Shown here one piece after another: positions 44,583-52,210 of a DNA stretch of 64,000 nt. The DNA is from WTAW01 sp964406575 (GTDB lineage Bacteria; Acidobacteriota; Aminicenantia; Aminicenantales; Aminicenantaceae). Position numbers and translations under genes: made by a program. Below the pieces are notes generated by a model. The model was given only the letters and a program-made list of their open reading frames with translations. It had not been told where the DNA came from and made no database searches. Numbering within the stretch: the first letter of the stretch is position 1; each line of letters starts with the position of its first letter. The stretch is taken from assembly GCA_964406575.1 (NCBI GenBank), contig CAYOSH010000001.1, positions 1 to 64,000 of the forward strand. Direction: 5' to 3'.

Positions 44583-44612
44583 TATCCATCGAGAACAACA
44601 GGAGGCCTGTCT

Positions 44613-44623
44613 AAATCCGTGAT
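44613..44623 (+). repeat. AAATCCGTGAT core repeat
   Basis: The 11-base core of the longer repeat at 43917 and 46176, lying between the FmdB-like and MEMO-AMMECR1 genes. Confidence 0.4.
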
Positions 44624-44655
44624 ATTTTCTGGAGTTAATAAGCGGCGAGCCTGTT

Positions 44656-46086
44656 TTAATGAAAGACGATTGCTTCGAATGTGTAGATTTCGGCCCCGGA
44701 TTTCCAGGCATCTTTGGACAGGCCTGCTTTGAGACAAGCCTGTTGGAGAAAAGTCTGCTTAGACCAGTGGTTTTCAACAGGAACCTGAGGAAGCAAAAGC
44801 CCCCTGCGGGTTCCCTTGGCGATGAGAAGTCCATCTCTTCCCACTTCGACCTCTTTGAGGGCATTTATCTTTTTGAGAGGGGTGAGGACGGAGATCTCGA
44901 GTTCGATGTCGCTCAACTCAGAAGAGGCGACCGGGGGAAATCTAGCATCTCTCGAGGCAGCATAGATCGTAGCTTGAACAATGGTTTGGTATAAGGGCAA
45001 AACGGGCTCGATGAAACCAATGCATCCTCTCAGCTGCCCCCTTTTCTTCAATGTGACAAAAGCGCCTTTATTGCTCAAGAATTTGAGATTATCAGTTTGG
45101 GGTTGAAAAATTTCGTTATCTTGAACGAATTTATCGAGCGTTGATCTTGCGATCTGCAGCAAGCACGTTTTTTCTTCGGAACTCAGGGAAAATGGAGGGC
45201 TGGGTTTAGCTGCATACACGGCAGCCACTGCATACCCCACAACTTTCGACTCATCTCCTCCAACTTGGGATGAATCCGCATACTTCAATATGTTCACTTT
45301 CGGATCCCCCATCTGTTTGGCGTAAAGAAGCAGCGCGGCCACAGGCCCTCCGCCACACATGATATTTTCTTGCCGTCCCATTTTTTTTATGATGGTGTCT
45401 GTGTCTAGAGTTTCGATGAGGGAAAGAGTCTCTGCGTCCACGGTGTTGGCCTTTTCCTTTGTGAAAAAATGTGAAAGGTCGGTAGACGCGACGATGAGAG
45501 CCTTTTTTCCACGAAGCGTTTGGGAGAAAGCGGCGGCGAGGGATGAGATCGTTTTTTTTGATGGAACACCCATAACGATCGGGACGATCTTGGCGTGAGG
45601 CAGGATTTTTTGGATAAACGGCACTTGCATTTCTACAGAATGTTCTTTCGCATGGGCCTGTGCGATGTATTTGAATCCCGAAGCTTGGGATAACTCCGAG
45701 GCGAGCACTTCATCGACCTCAGCGATGCCGAGAGGTGTTTCGTATCCTCCTTTTGGATAGATCGAACACCCCCTAAATCCGTACTGGTGAGAGGGTCCGA
45801 TAATGATCACTGTTTCATAGTCTTTCCCAAAAACCAGGCGATAGGCACGGGCAGCGATTTTCCCTGAATAGGCATAACCCGCATGAGGCGCAATAAGTCC
45901 GATAATGCCATCCGTTGGGGCATCTGTCTCTGCTTGAAGAAGGAAGTCCTCTAATTGGCGGGTAAGAACTTCGGGTCTGTGGTCATACCAACTGCCTGCG
46001 CATACGGATTTCCGGACCCCCTGTGCCCAAGAGGAAAAGGGGGCTAGGGTCGCCACAATCAGGAGCACGATCATTCTATTTTTCAT
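44656..46086 (-). CDS. Exported MEMO1-AMMECR1 fusion (AmmeMemoRadiSam B-A)
   Basis: A 476-residue fusion. The N-terminus MKNRMIVLLIVATLAPFSSW ends in a signal-peptidase-like site (SWAQ). The MEMO domain (about 20-285) has the metal-site histidines in APHAGYAYSGK, GPSHQYGF and KEHSVEMQ. The AMMECR1 domain follows (about 300-476) with RGCIGF and the later RDARFPPV. AGGTGAGG lies just before the ATG at 46086. The third usual partner, a radical SAM enzyme, is not in the window. Export of this pair is unusual, and its reaction is unknown. Confidence 0.88.
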   Translation of the reverse strand: MKNRMIVLLIVATLAPFSSWAQGVRKSVCAGSWYDHRPEVLTRQLEDFLLQAETDAPTDGIIGLIAPHAGYAYSGKIAARAYRLVFGKDYETVIIIGPSHQYGFRGCSIYPKGGYETPLGIAEVDEVLASELSQASGFKYIAQAHAKEHSVEMQVPFIQKILPHAKIVPIVMGVPSKKTISSLAAAFSQTLRGKKALIVASTDLSHFFTKEKANTVDAETLSLIETLDTDTIIKKMGRQENIMCGGGPVAALLLYAKQMGDPKVNILKYADSSQVGGDESKVVGYAVAAVYAAKPSPPFSLSSEEKTCLLQIARSTLDKFVQDNEIFQPQTDNLKFLSNKGAFVTLKKRGQLRGCIGFIEPVLPLYQTIVQATIYAASRDARFPPVASSELSDIELEISVLTPLKKINALKEVEVGRDGLLIAKGTRRGLLLPQVPVENHWSKQTFLQQACLKAGLSKDAWKSGAEIYTFEAIVFH

Positions 46087-46124
46087 ATCCCTCACCTCAT
46101 TGTTCGTCGTTTGAGAGTGCTATT

Positions 46125-46133
46125 ATTATATCA
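46125..46133 (-). promoter_or_regulatory. Extended -10 promoter of MEMO-AMMECR1
   Basis: On the minus strand TGATATAAT is an extended -10 (TGnTATAAT) about 40 bases before the ATG. The -35 region is poor. Confidence 0.45.
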
Positions 46134-46175
46134 AGAAAACGCAGAAATGACGAAATTTTCTGTGGCCTAGGGTCC

Positions 46176-46193
46176 ATTTCCAAATCCGTGATT
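46176..46193 (+). repeat. ATTTCCAAATCCGTGAT repeat, copy 2
   Basis: Exact match to 43917-43933. Bases after it continue as TTGGGTGAAT, resembling the GATGGTATGAAT of the 57-base repeat. Confidence 0.5.
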
Positions 46194-46259
46194 GGGTGAA
46201 TACGAGGCAGGCTTGGATGTCACGCACCATGAATTTGAAAATGCTTCCCATTTTTTTGA

Positions 46260-46288
46260 TTGACTTTTTTTTGCGATTTCGTTAAATA
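46260..46288 (+). promoter_or_regulatory. Promoter of the 44-residue protein
   Basis: TTGACT, a 17-base spacer and TAAATA, 17 bases before the ATG at 46306. Confidence 0.5.
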
Positions 46289-46305
46289 AAGAGTAGGCAT
46301 TTGAT

Positions 46306-46440
46306 ATGAGACATATTCTGAAGTCGATTTTCACTATCATCGTCACTTCTTCGGCATTCTTTCTCGGCTTTTACCTGGGGAAAGAGAAAATCATGTCCAT
46401 GATTCCTGATTTTCAGGAAGACTCAGACGAAAATCCGTAG
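46306..46440 (+). CDS. Small membrane-anchored protein
   Basis: A 44-residue open frame starting MRHILKSIFTIIVTSSAFFL with a positively charged start, one hydrophobic stretch (about 7-22) and an acidic tail (FQEDSDENP). It is too short for most gene finders, but a good promoter precedes it. No function is known; it could equally be chance, though the charge pattern fits a single-span membrane peptide. Confidence 0.45.
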   Translation: MRHILKSIFTIIVTSSAFFLGFYLGKEKIMSMIPDFQEDSDENP

Positions 46441-46613
46441 TCCATCTTAATCTTTCACGCGTCTTTCCCCAACTCCTCTGTCTTTAGCGTGTTTTCCAAG
46501 GGCCAAAGCGCCTGATGTGTCAATATTCCTTTTTTTACCCTTTGACCGATCCATTCGGAGATGGACAAATTTTTGGCGATGTTCTGTGATGATGGAGGAG
46601 CCGGGAATAAAAA

Positions 46614-46658
46614 ACGGCCTCACCGGCCGAGAGAGACGAAACAGACCGAACAGGCCGT
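46614..46658. repeat. Inverted repeat before the consensus promoter
   Basis: ACGGCCT and AGGCCGT are seven-base arms separated by 31 bases, with an inner CGGCC/GGCCG pair that could form instead. It ends one base before the promoter -35 and may be a terminator of what precedes or an operator. Confidence 0.4.
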
Positions 46659-46659
46659 G

Positions 46660-46688
46660 TTGACACTATATAAGGAGATGCTTATAAT
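46660..46688 (+). promoter_or_regulatory. Full-consensus promoter
   Basis: TTGACA, a 17-base spacer and TATAAT: both hexamers and the spacing are exact consensus. It would start transcription near 46695 and drive the 115-residue membrane protein and probably the genes beyond. Confidence 0.75.
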
Positions 46689-46768
46689 AAACATCGATAT
46701 TTTTTATACATTTTTTTGGCTATATTTTTCATGAACACAGAAGCCATAGACCGAACAAGAGAGAGAAG

Positions 46769-47116
46769 ATGAGCTGGATGACTTATGGTGTGATTATCAT
46801 ATTTGGGGCCTTTGTCATTCTGATGATCCTGAACCCGAACCTTTCTTGTTTCGGCCGAAAGATCACTTCTCCATTCTATCCTCTTTTGCGGCATAATAAG
46901 AAGCAACAGAGGAATCTGGAAACAGAGGACTATGGCTTTCAACTTTCAGAAGAAGGTGGGAAAAAGCGCGTTTTTAGCGGCCAGAGAATGGGAGAGGACG
47001 AGGAATTGTTCTTGGATCAATTCAAAAACAAGAAATACAGAACAAAAAACTATGGATTCAAGCTCTCGGATACCAATGAAGCACAGGATGAGAAAAGCCA
47101 TAAGGGGGGCGGATAA
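46769..47116 (+). CDS. Small membrane protein with YGF-LS repeats
   Basis: A 115-residue protein with one N-terminal hydrophobic span (about 5-23) and a charged tail. Two similar units appear: TEDYGFQLSEEGGKKR near 51 and TKNYGFKLSDTNE near 91. I do not recognise the family. It is first after an exact consensus promoter, and a lipoprotein gene follows after 48 bases. Confidence 0.6.
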   Translation: MSWMTYGVIIIFGAFVILMILNPNLSCFGRKITSPFYPLLRHNKKQQRNLETEDYGFQLSEEGGKKRVFSGQRMGEDEELFLDQFKNKKYRTKNYGFKLSDTNEAQDEKSHKGGG

Positions 47117-47164
47117 AACACTCTGTGCTCGGGATCATCTGCATTCTTCTCTAGAGGCATAGAA

Positions 47165-47830
47165 TTGCGACTGAACACGCTCATCGGTCTTTGCCTTGTC
47201 CTGATCTTCCTTTCATCTTGCCGCCCATCCCCTCTGTTGCTGACCCCAGTACCTCCTAGGATCGAGAGCATTGAGGGTTATGCCTCATTGAAGTATGAGG
47301 GAGCGCAGGGCTCAGCGCGGACAAAGTTCTCGTTTCTGTTCATTTCCCCAGATAAAGGGAGGATCGATGCGTCAGACTTCTTGGGGCGAGCAGTTTACCA
47401 AATCGTCATCACCGACCACAAGGCGTATTTTATCCTTCCTTCAAAAAAAGTCTATTGGCAAGCCGAGGAACATGAGATTGTTTTCCGGTTTATGGGTTTT
47501 CATCTGGCCCTAGAGGAGATTGTGGCCCTCTTGAGCGGCCAATGGCCTAAGACCTTAGAGAAAAATTCGCTTGTCGAGTGGAACCTTGAAAGGGATAACC
47601 GGGGCAGGGTTGTCCATGGATACAGAGGAGACCTTATGTTCAGCGTCAAAGAATTCATCGAAAACACGACCGTAGCGCACACAATCGTTTTTACACACCC
47701 TCTGAATGAAGGGAGCCTGAAGATCCTCAACATCGGCTTCAATCAACCGCTGAATGAAAGGGCTTTCTCTACAGGGTTTTTAAACAGATATGAAGAAAGA
47801 ACTTGGGAAGAGATTCAGAAGCTGTTCTAA
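47165..47830 (+). CDS. LolB-like/DUF4292-type lipoprotein
   Basis: A 221-residue lipoprotein with the lipobox LSSC near 19 and a mature part of beta strands (ARTKFSFLFISPDKGRID, AYFILPSKKVYW) typical of LolB- or LppX-like folds, which bind lipids or lipoproteins. The start is a TTG. It overlaps the earlier ispE frame start, but the real ispE ATG lies just after its stop. The fold call is by resemblance. Confidence 0.65.
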   Translation: MRLNTLIGLCLVLIFLSSCRPSPLLLTPVPPRIESIEGYASLKYEGAQGSARTKFSFLFISPDKGRIDASDFLGRAVYQIVITDHKAYFILPSKKVYWQAEEHEIVFRFMGFHLALEEIVALLSGQWPKTLEKNSLVEWNLERDNRGRVVHGYRGDLMFSVKEFIENTTVAHTIVFTHPLNEGSLKILNIGFNQPLNERAFSTGFLNRYEERTWEEIQKLF

Positions 47831-47831
47831 G

Positions 47832-48698
47832 ATGAGGCTCTGTTCATTAGCCAAAATCAATCTCGGGCTGGAAGTTTTGGGAAAACGGAAGGACGGATAC
47901 CACGAAATCAGGACGCTCCTGCAGACGATCGACCTCTGTGATGTGTTGGAGTTTAAACTTCTTTCTACCGATTCGATTATCCTTAGAGGGGATGATGCAC
48001 GGATCCCCTGGGATGAAAGAAACCTCGTTCACAAGGCAGCGCGTCTCCTGAAAGAGGCGTACGGCATCTCCGCCGGCATTGAGGTGCGGACACACAAGCA
48101 TATTCCTCCTGGCAAAGGATTGGGGGGCGGGAGCAGCAATGCAGCTATGACGTTGTACGCTCTGAACAAGCTCTGGGAGTTAAACCTCGGGAAACCCTCA
48201 CTGATGGAGATTGGAAGAAAAGTGGGGGCCGACGTCCCTTTTTTTCTTGAGGGAGGGTTGTGTTTGGGTTTGGGGCGGGGGGATGACCTTGAAGCTTTAG
48301 ATGATCTCCCCCCAAGTTATTGTGTCCTTGCACTCCCTGATATCGCTATCATGACGGCTTCCGTCTACAGCCATCTTCGCCTCTCCTTGACTTCAAACAC
48401 CAAAGACAGTAAAATTATCAGGTTTTTGGAGAGTCGAAAACTTCGTTTTTTGGAGAACAGCTTAGAAGAGACGGTATTTCGTTCGTACCCTAAGATAAAA
48501 GCCATAAAGAGCCTTTTCCAAAGATTGGAGCCAGAGCTGTCCTTAATGAGCGGTTCGGGCTCTGCTGTTTTTGGACTCTATCTGGAGGAGAAAAAGGCCG
48601 GTAAGGCCTTCAGGGAAGTGAACAGAATACACCCATCTCATCTTGTGGAGACCATCCCACGAGAGCGATATTGGAGCAAGGTCCATGCTGGGGTGTAG
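47832..48698 (+). CDS. ispE: 4-diphosphocytidyl-2-C-methyl-D-erythritol kinase
   Basis: Phosphorylates CDP-ME in the MEP isoprenoid pathway. The ATG at 47832 gives MRLCSLAKINLGLEVLGKRKD and 288 residues. The GHMP kinase ATP site is PPGKGLGGGSSNAAM near residue 95, and the late SGSGSAVFGL is the family end motif. The stop lies inside the tRNA-Gln acceptor stem: the last three codons, GGG GTG TAG, are the first bases of the tRNA. Confidence 0.96.
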   Translation: MRLCSLAKINLGLEVLGKRKDGYHEIRTLLQTIDLCDVLEFKLLSTDSIILRGDDARIPWDERNLVHKAARLLKEAYGISAGIEVRTHKHIPPGKGLGGGSSNAAMTLYALNKLWELNLGKPSLMEIGRKVGADVPFFLEGGLCLGLGRGDDLEALDDLPPSYCVLALPDIAIMTASVYSHLRLSLTSNTKDSKIIRFLESRKLRFLENSLEETVFRSYPKIKAIKSLFQRLEPELSLMSGSGSAVFGLYLEEKKAGKAFREVNRIHPSHLVETIPRERYWSKVHAGV

Positions 48699-48763
48699 CC
48701 AAGCGGTAAGGCAGCGGCCTTTGGAGCCGCTATTCGGGGGTTCGAATCCTCCCACCCCAGCCA
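48689..48763 (+). tRNA. tRNA-Gln (UUG)
   Basis: A 75-base cloverleaf with encoded CCA. The acceptor stem TGGGGTG pairs with CACCCCA, the D arm contains AGCCAAGCGGTAAGGCA, the anticodon arm is GCGGC-CTTTGGA-GCCGC with anticodon TTG, and the T arm has GGTTCGAATC. Its 5' 10 bases overlap the ispE end. Confidence 0.93.
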
Positions 48764-48815
48764 GCGCTTGAGTTCAAGGGTTTTCCTTACAAGAAACCGA
48801 ATCAGAGGAGCTAGC

Positions 48816-49763
48816 GTGAAAAGAGAAAATATGATGAAAGTGTTTGCCGGGTCCTCGAACCCCGCTCTCGCAGAAAAGATCGCGCATTATCTCGACATCG
48901 AGTTGGGCAAATGCGTGCTCGAACGTTTCAGTGACGGGGAGATCCATTTCTACATTGATGAGAATGTCCGTGGAGAGGATATTTTTGTTGTCCAAACAGG
49001 GGCTTATGAATCCAATTTTCATCTCATGGAGCTATTCTTGATGGTCGATGCATTCAAGAGAGCTTCTGCGGAGCGCATCACCGCAGTGATCCCTTACTAT
49101 AGCTATGCAAGGCAGGATTGGAAGGATAGACCCCGAGTTCCGATATCCGCGCGTTTGATCGCCGACCTCCTGGAGGCGTCCGGAACGGATAGAGTGTTAG
49201 CCATGGACCTTCACTCTCCTCAGATCCAGGGCTTTTTTTCCATCCCTATGGATAACTTGATGGCTGCGCCTGTTTTGGTCAAGTATATCCCGCCGTTGGG
49301 ATTGAAAGACCTTGTTGTCGTCTCTCCGGATGCCGGAGGAGTAGGACGGGCGCGGTGGTTTGCAAAGAGGCTGGAGGCCGATCTGGCAATCATTGATAAG
49401 AGGAGACCCGCTCCCAATGAGGCCAAAGTCTTTCACGTCATAGGCGATGTGAAAGGCAAAAACGTTGTCATCGTTGATGATATGGTCGATACAGCCGGAA
49501 CGCTTGTCCAGAGTGCAGAAGCGTTGAGAGAGAGGGGGGCGCTGATGGTGTTTGCTGCTTGCACTCACCCCATACTGTCCGGCAAGGCCGTGGAGAGGAT
49601 TAACAATTCATGCTTGGAAAAGCTTATTGTGACGGACACAATCCCTTTAAGGAATAAATCAGACTCTATGGATAAATTTGTCGTACTTTCAGTGGCAGAG
49701 CTTTTTGGAGAGGCGATCCAGAGGATCAACAAAGGCCTTTCTGTGAGCTCTCTGTTCACATGA
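48816..49763 (+). CDS. prs: Ribose-phosphate pyrophosphokinase
   Basis: Makes PRPP from ribose-5-phosphate and ATP, feeding nucleotide synthesis. I chose the GTG at 48816, preceded by AGAGGAG, giving 315 residues (VKRENMMKVFAGS); the ATG at 48831 is an alternative. Motifs include FSDGEIHFYIDENVRG, LDLHSPQIQGFF-like MDLHSPQIQG and the PRPP loop VDDMVDTAGTL. It follows tRNA-Gln, then rplY after 13 bases. Confidence 0.96.
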   Translation: MKRENMMKVFAGSSNPALAEKIAHYLDIELGKCVLERFSDGEIHFYIDENVRGEDIFVVQTGAYESNFHLMELFLMVDAFKRASAERITAVIPYYSYARQDWKDRPRVPISARLIADLLEASGTDRVLAMDLHSPQIQGFFSIPMDNLMAAPVLVKYIPPLGLKDLVVVSPDAGGVGRARWFAKRLEADLAIIDKRRPAPNEAKVFHVIGDVKGKNVVIVDDMVDTAGTLVQSAEALRERGALMVFAACTHPILSGKAVERINNSCLEKLIVTDTIPLRNKSDSMDKFVVLSVAELFGEAIQRINKGLSVSSLFT

Positions 49764-49776
49764 GGAGGAATAAGAG

Positions 49777-50454
49777 ATGGAAATTAAGATAAAGGGCGAA
49801 AAAAGAGATATTTTTGGGAAGAATGCTTCTCGGCGCTTACGTAGAGAGGGGAAAATCCCCGCTGTCCTCTATGGCGCCAGTTCGGAAAATGTGCCTCTCG
49901 CGCTCGATAAAAGGGACCTCTTCCAAATTTTAAGGTCTGAGTCTGGTGAAAACACGATCTTCAAAGTCTCCTATGATTCCACAATCCAAGACGTCATGAT
50001 CAAGGACCTGCAAATGGCTCCTTCAAACGATGAGTTGCTTCATGTTGACCTTATCATGATTGCGATGGACAAGCAGATTCGTGTTACCGTCCCCATCGTG
50101 CTCATGGGCGAGGCGGTCGGCGTGAAAGCGGAGGGAGGATTTGTCGATTTTGTGACCCGAGAGATCGAGATCGAGTGCCTTCCCCGAGAGATCCCCGAGA
50201 ACATCGAGGTGGATATTTCGGCCCTCCACCTTCACCAATCTGTTAAAATCGAGGAGATCGCCCTCCCTAAAGGGGCAAAATGGATCAGTGAACCGGGAAC
50301 AGTGATCGCTCTGATCCATGCCCAGGCTAAGGAGGAGGCCGTTGTGAAGGAAGAGGAGGAAGAGGCAGAGGTTTTTGCAGAGGGCGAAGAACCCGAAGTC
50401 ATCAAGAAAGAGAAGCCCCAACAAAAAGGGGGAGAAGGAACAAAGGAAGAGTGA
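49777..50454 (+). CDS. rplY: 50S ribosomal protein L25/general stress protein Ctc
   Basis: A 5S rRNA-binding protein of the CTC type, 225 residues, with the N-terminal L25 domain (RRLRREGKIPAVLYG) and the TL5 C-terminal domain (VDFVTREIEIECLP). The last roughly 35 residues are an acidic then lysine-rich tail. Between prs and pth, the usual prs-rplY-pth order. Confidence 0.95.
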   Translation: MEIKIKGEKRDIFGKNASRRLRREGKIPAVLYGASSENVPLALDKRDLFQILRSESGENTIFKVSYDSTIQDVMIKDLQMAPSNDELLHVDLIMIAMDKQIRVTVPIVLMGEAVGVKAEGGFVDFVTREIEIECLPREIPENIEVDISALHLHQSVKIEEIALPKGAKWISEPGTVIALIHAQAKEEAVVKEEEEEAEVFAEGEEPEVIKKEKPQQKGGEGTKEE

Positions 50455-50457
50455 TAT

Positions 50458-51042
50458 TTGTGGGCTGTGGTTGGTTTAGGAAATCCCGGAAAGACGTATG
50501 CCCTGACAAGGCATAATGCGGGATTCTCCTTTGTTCGGAGAATTGCCAAAGAATGGAATTTGAGGCTGAGAAAACGGTCTTTTTCTTCCAAGATCCAATG
50601 GACAGAGAGAGGGGAAAAAAAAATCCTCCTAGCAATGCCTCAAACATTCATGAACAACAGCGGGTTGGCAGTGAAACAGATCGTATCATCGGGGGGAGTG
50701 CCTCCTGAAAACCTGGTGGTTGTGTATGACGAGCTGGATATTCCTCTGGGAGATATCAGGGTCAGGAAGGATGGGAGCGCTGGGACTCACAAAGGAATGA
50801 GCTCGGTTGTTCATGAATTGGATACCACACAGTTCCCTAGGATCCGATTGGGGATAGGCCCTTTACCTCCAGGGATTGATGCTACAGATTTTGTCCTCTC
50901 TTCTTTTTTGAATGAGGAACAACTCCTCTTTGAGCAAGGACTGGATAAGGCGCAGAATGCTCTTTACCTTATCCTTGATGGAAAGATCGAGGCCGCGATG
51001 AGCCTGTATAATCAGCGCACATCATCTAGCATCAAAGAGTGA
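50458..51042 (+). CDS. pth: Peptidyl-tRNA hydrolase
   Basis: Releases peptide from dropped-off peptidyl-tRNA. The 194 residues begin at a TTG with GGAAGAG upstream, giving MWAVVGLGNPG. The catalytic histidine is in TRHNAGF, with PQTFMNNSG and VVYDELDIPLG. It starts three bases after the rplY stop. Confidence 0.95.
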   Translation: MWAVVGLGNPGKTYALTRHNAGFSFVRRIAKEWNLRLRKRSFSSKIQWTERGEKKILLAMPQTFMNNSGLAVKQIVSSGGVPPENLVVVYDELDIPLGDIRVRKDGSAGTHKGMSSVVHELDTTQFPRIRLGIGPLPPGIDATDFVLSSFLNEEQLLFEQGLDKAQNALYLILDGKIEAAMSLYNQRTSSSIKE

Positions 51043-51155
51043 ACCTGAGAAGAGAACAGAGAAAAAACGGTTTCATCCACCCATTGTTTCATTAAGGCCC
51101 CGACAATCTTAATGTCCAGAAGCAACAAGTAAAGAGAACTTTTCAATAAAAATCC

Positions 51156-51185
51156 TTGAGTATTGTGGACAGTTTGTGGTTTAAT
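51156..51185 (+). promoter_or_regulatory. Possible rpsF operon promoter
   Basis: TTGAGT, an 18-base spacer and TTTAAT, about 105 bases before the rpsF ATG. Both hexamers are partial matches. Confidence 0.35.
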
Positions 51186-51202
51186 GGGGAATCACTGTTG
51201 AT

Positions 51203-51265
51203 GGAGTTTTAAAAAGGATTTTTTGTTTTAAGAAGAAACTCCTTGTTCCTTCTTGCAAGAGAAGG
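51203..51265 (+). ncRNA. Structured rpsF leader
   Basis: GGAGTTT at 51203 can pair with AAACTCC at 51236, and CCTTCT at 51248 with AGAAGG at 51260. Two hairpins before rpsF suggest an autoregulatory leader, as S6-S18 binds in other phyla, but I do not see the known S6-S18 motif for certain. Confidence 0.35.
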
Positions 51266-51291
51266 GGCTTTATATCCATAAGGAGGTATCA

Positions 51292-51924
51292 ATGCGACAG
51301 TATGAAACAGCGTTTTTAATCGCCCCCAACCTGCCTGAAGAGGATAACGAAAAGCTCATCTCCCAGATGGCGGAAGTCGTATCCAAAAAAAAGGGGAAGA
51401 TGGTCAGCGTGGATGAATGGGGGAAGAGGAAGCTCGCCTACCCGATTCAGAAATTCGAGGAAGCGTACTACGTGTTCTTCCTTTATGAAGGAGACCCTTC
51501 AATACCAGTGGAACTTGAGAGGCGATTCAAGCAGACGGAGACGATCATCCGTTACATGACCGTGAAAAACGACATCAAAGAAAGCGCCAAAAAAAGAGCC
51601 AAGACACCCCCGAGGAAAAAGAGGGGCGCAACAGTCCGGCATCAAGAAAAGATCTCTGCAGAGGGAGACAAACCTAAAGAAGAACGCAAGCCAGAGATAA
51701 CCACGATTTCGAAAACGGAACCCAAAGAGAGCCCAAAAGAGAAACTCAAGACTGAACCCGTAGAGGAACCCAAAGAGGAGTCAAAAGCGACGCTGGAAGG
51801 GGAAACAAAGAAAGAGCCGAAAGTGGAACAGAGACCGGATCCAGCCGCAGAAGCCGTGGATAAGGCGGAAGAAAAAACCCTGAAGGATTTGCCGGCTGAG
51901 GCTCAAGAGAAAAAGGAGAAATGA
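51292..51924 (+). CDS. rpsF: 30S ribosomal protein S6 with long charged tail
   Basis: A small-subunit protein. The ATG at 51292 follows AAGGAGG and gives MRQYETAFLIAPNL. The first about 100 residues are a normal S6 (WGKRKLAYPIQKFEEAYYVFF). The rest of the 210 residues is a basic-then-acidic tail with repeated PKEE-type units, roughly doubling the usual length. Such a tail is probably disordered. Followed by rpsR (ATGA overlap). Confidence 0.93.
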   Translation: MRQYETAFLIAPNLPEEDNEKLISQMAEVVSKKKGKMVSVDEWGKRKLAYPIQKFEEAYYVFFLYEGDPSIPVELERRFKQTETIIRYMTVKNDIKESAKKRAKTPPRKKRGATVRHQEKISAEGDKPKEERKPEITTISKTEPKESPKEKLKTEPVEEPKEESKATLEGETKKEPKVEQRPDPAAEAVDKAEEKTLKDLPAEAQEKKEK

Positions 51925-52184
51925 GGATGGCCAGAGAACAAAGACGCGATAGAGGAATGGGTAAGAGGTACTTCCCCCCGAAAAGAAAGGTCTGCCGCTT
52001 CTGCGAGAACAGAGTGAGGGAGATCGACTACAAAAAGGTAGATATTCTGAAGAAATATGTTCCTGAAAGAGGGAAGATCACCCCAAGGAGAGTCACTGGC
52101 ACATGTGCATACCATCAGCGGAAGCTCACCACAGCGATCAAAAGAGCAAGATTATTGGCTTTCCTCCCATACGTCAGTGATTGA
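51921..52184 (+). CDS. rpsR: 30S ribosomal protein S18
   Basis: An 87-residue small-subunit protein with CRFCE and IDYKKVDILKKYVPERGKI and the arginine-rich end RRVTGTCAYHQRKL. The start ATG overlaps the rpsF stop. No ssb gene lies between rpsF and rpsR, though many bacteria have one there. Confidence 0.96.
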   Translation: MRMAREQRRDRGMGKRYFPPKRKVCRFCENRVREIDYKKVDILKKYVPERGKITPRRVTGTCAYHQRKLTTAIKRARLLAFLPYVSD

Positions 52185-52210
52185 GAGCCACAGAGAGGAA
52201 TGGAGGGAAA

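Larger units (their letters stand above)
46441..46768. other. Gap holding a consensus promoter
   Basis: Apart from an inverted repeat (ACGGCCT 46614-46620 with AGGCCGT 46652-46658) and the promoter at 46660, I see nothing gene-like in these 328 bases. Confidence 0.5.

Noticed and set aside
51921..52184. A possible ssb between rpsF and rpsR
   Set aside because: The two genes overlap by four bases, leaving no room.
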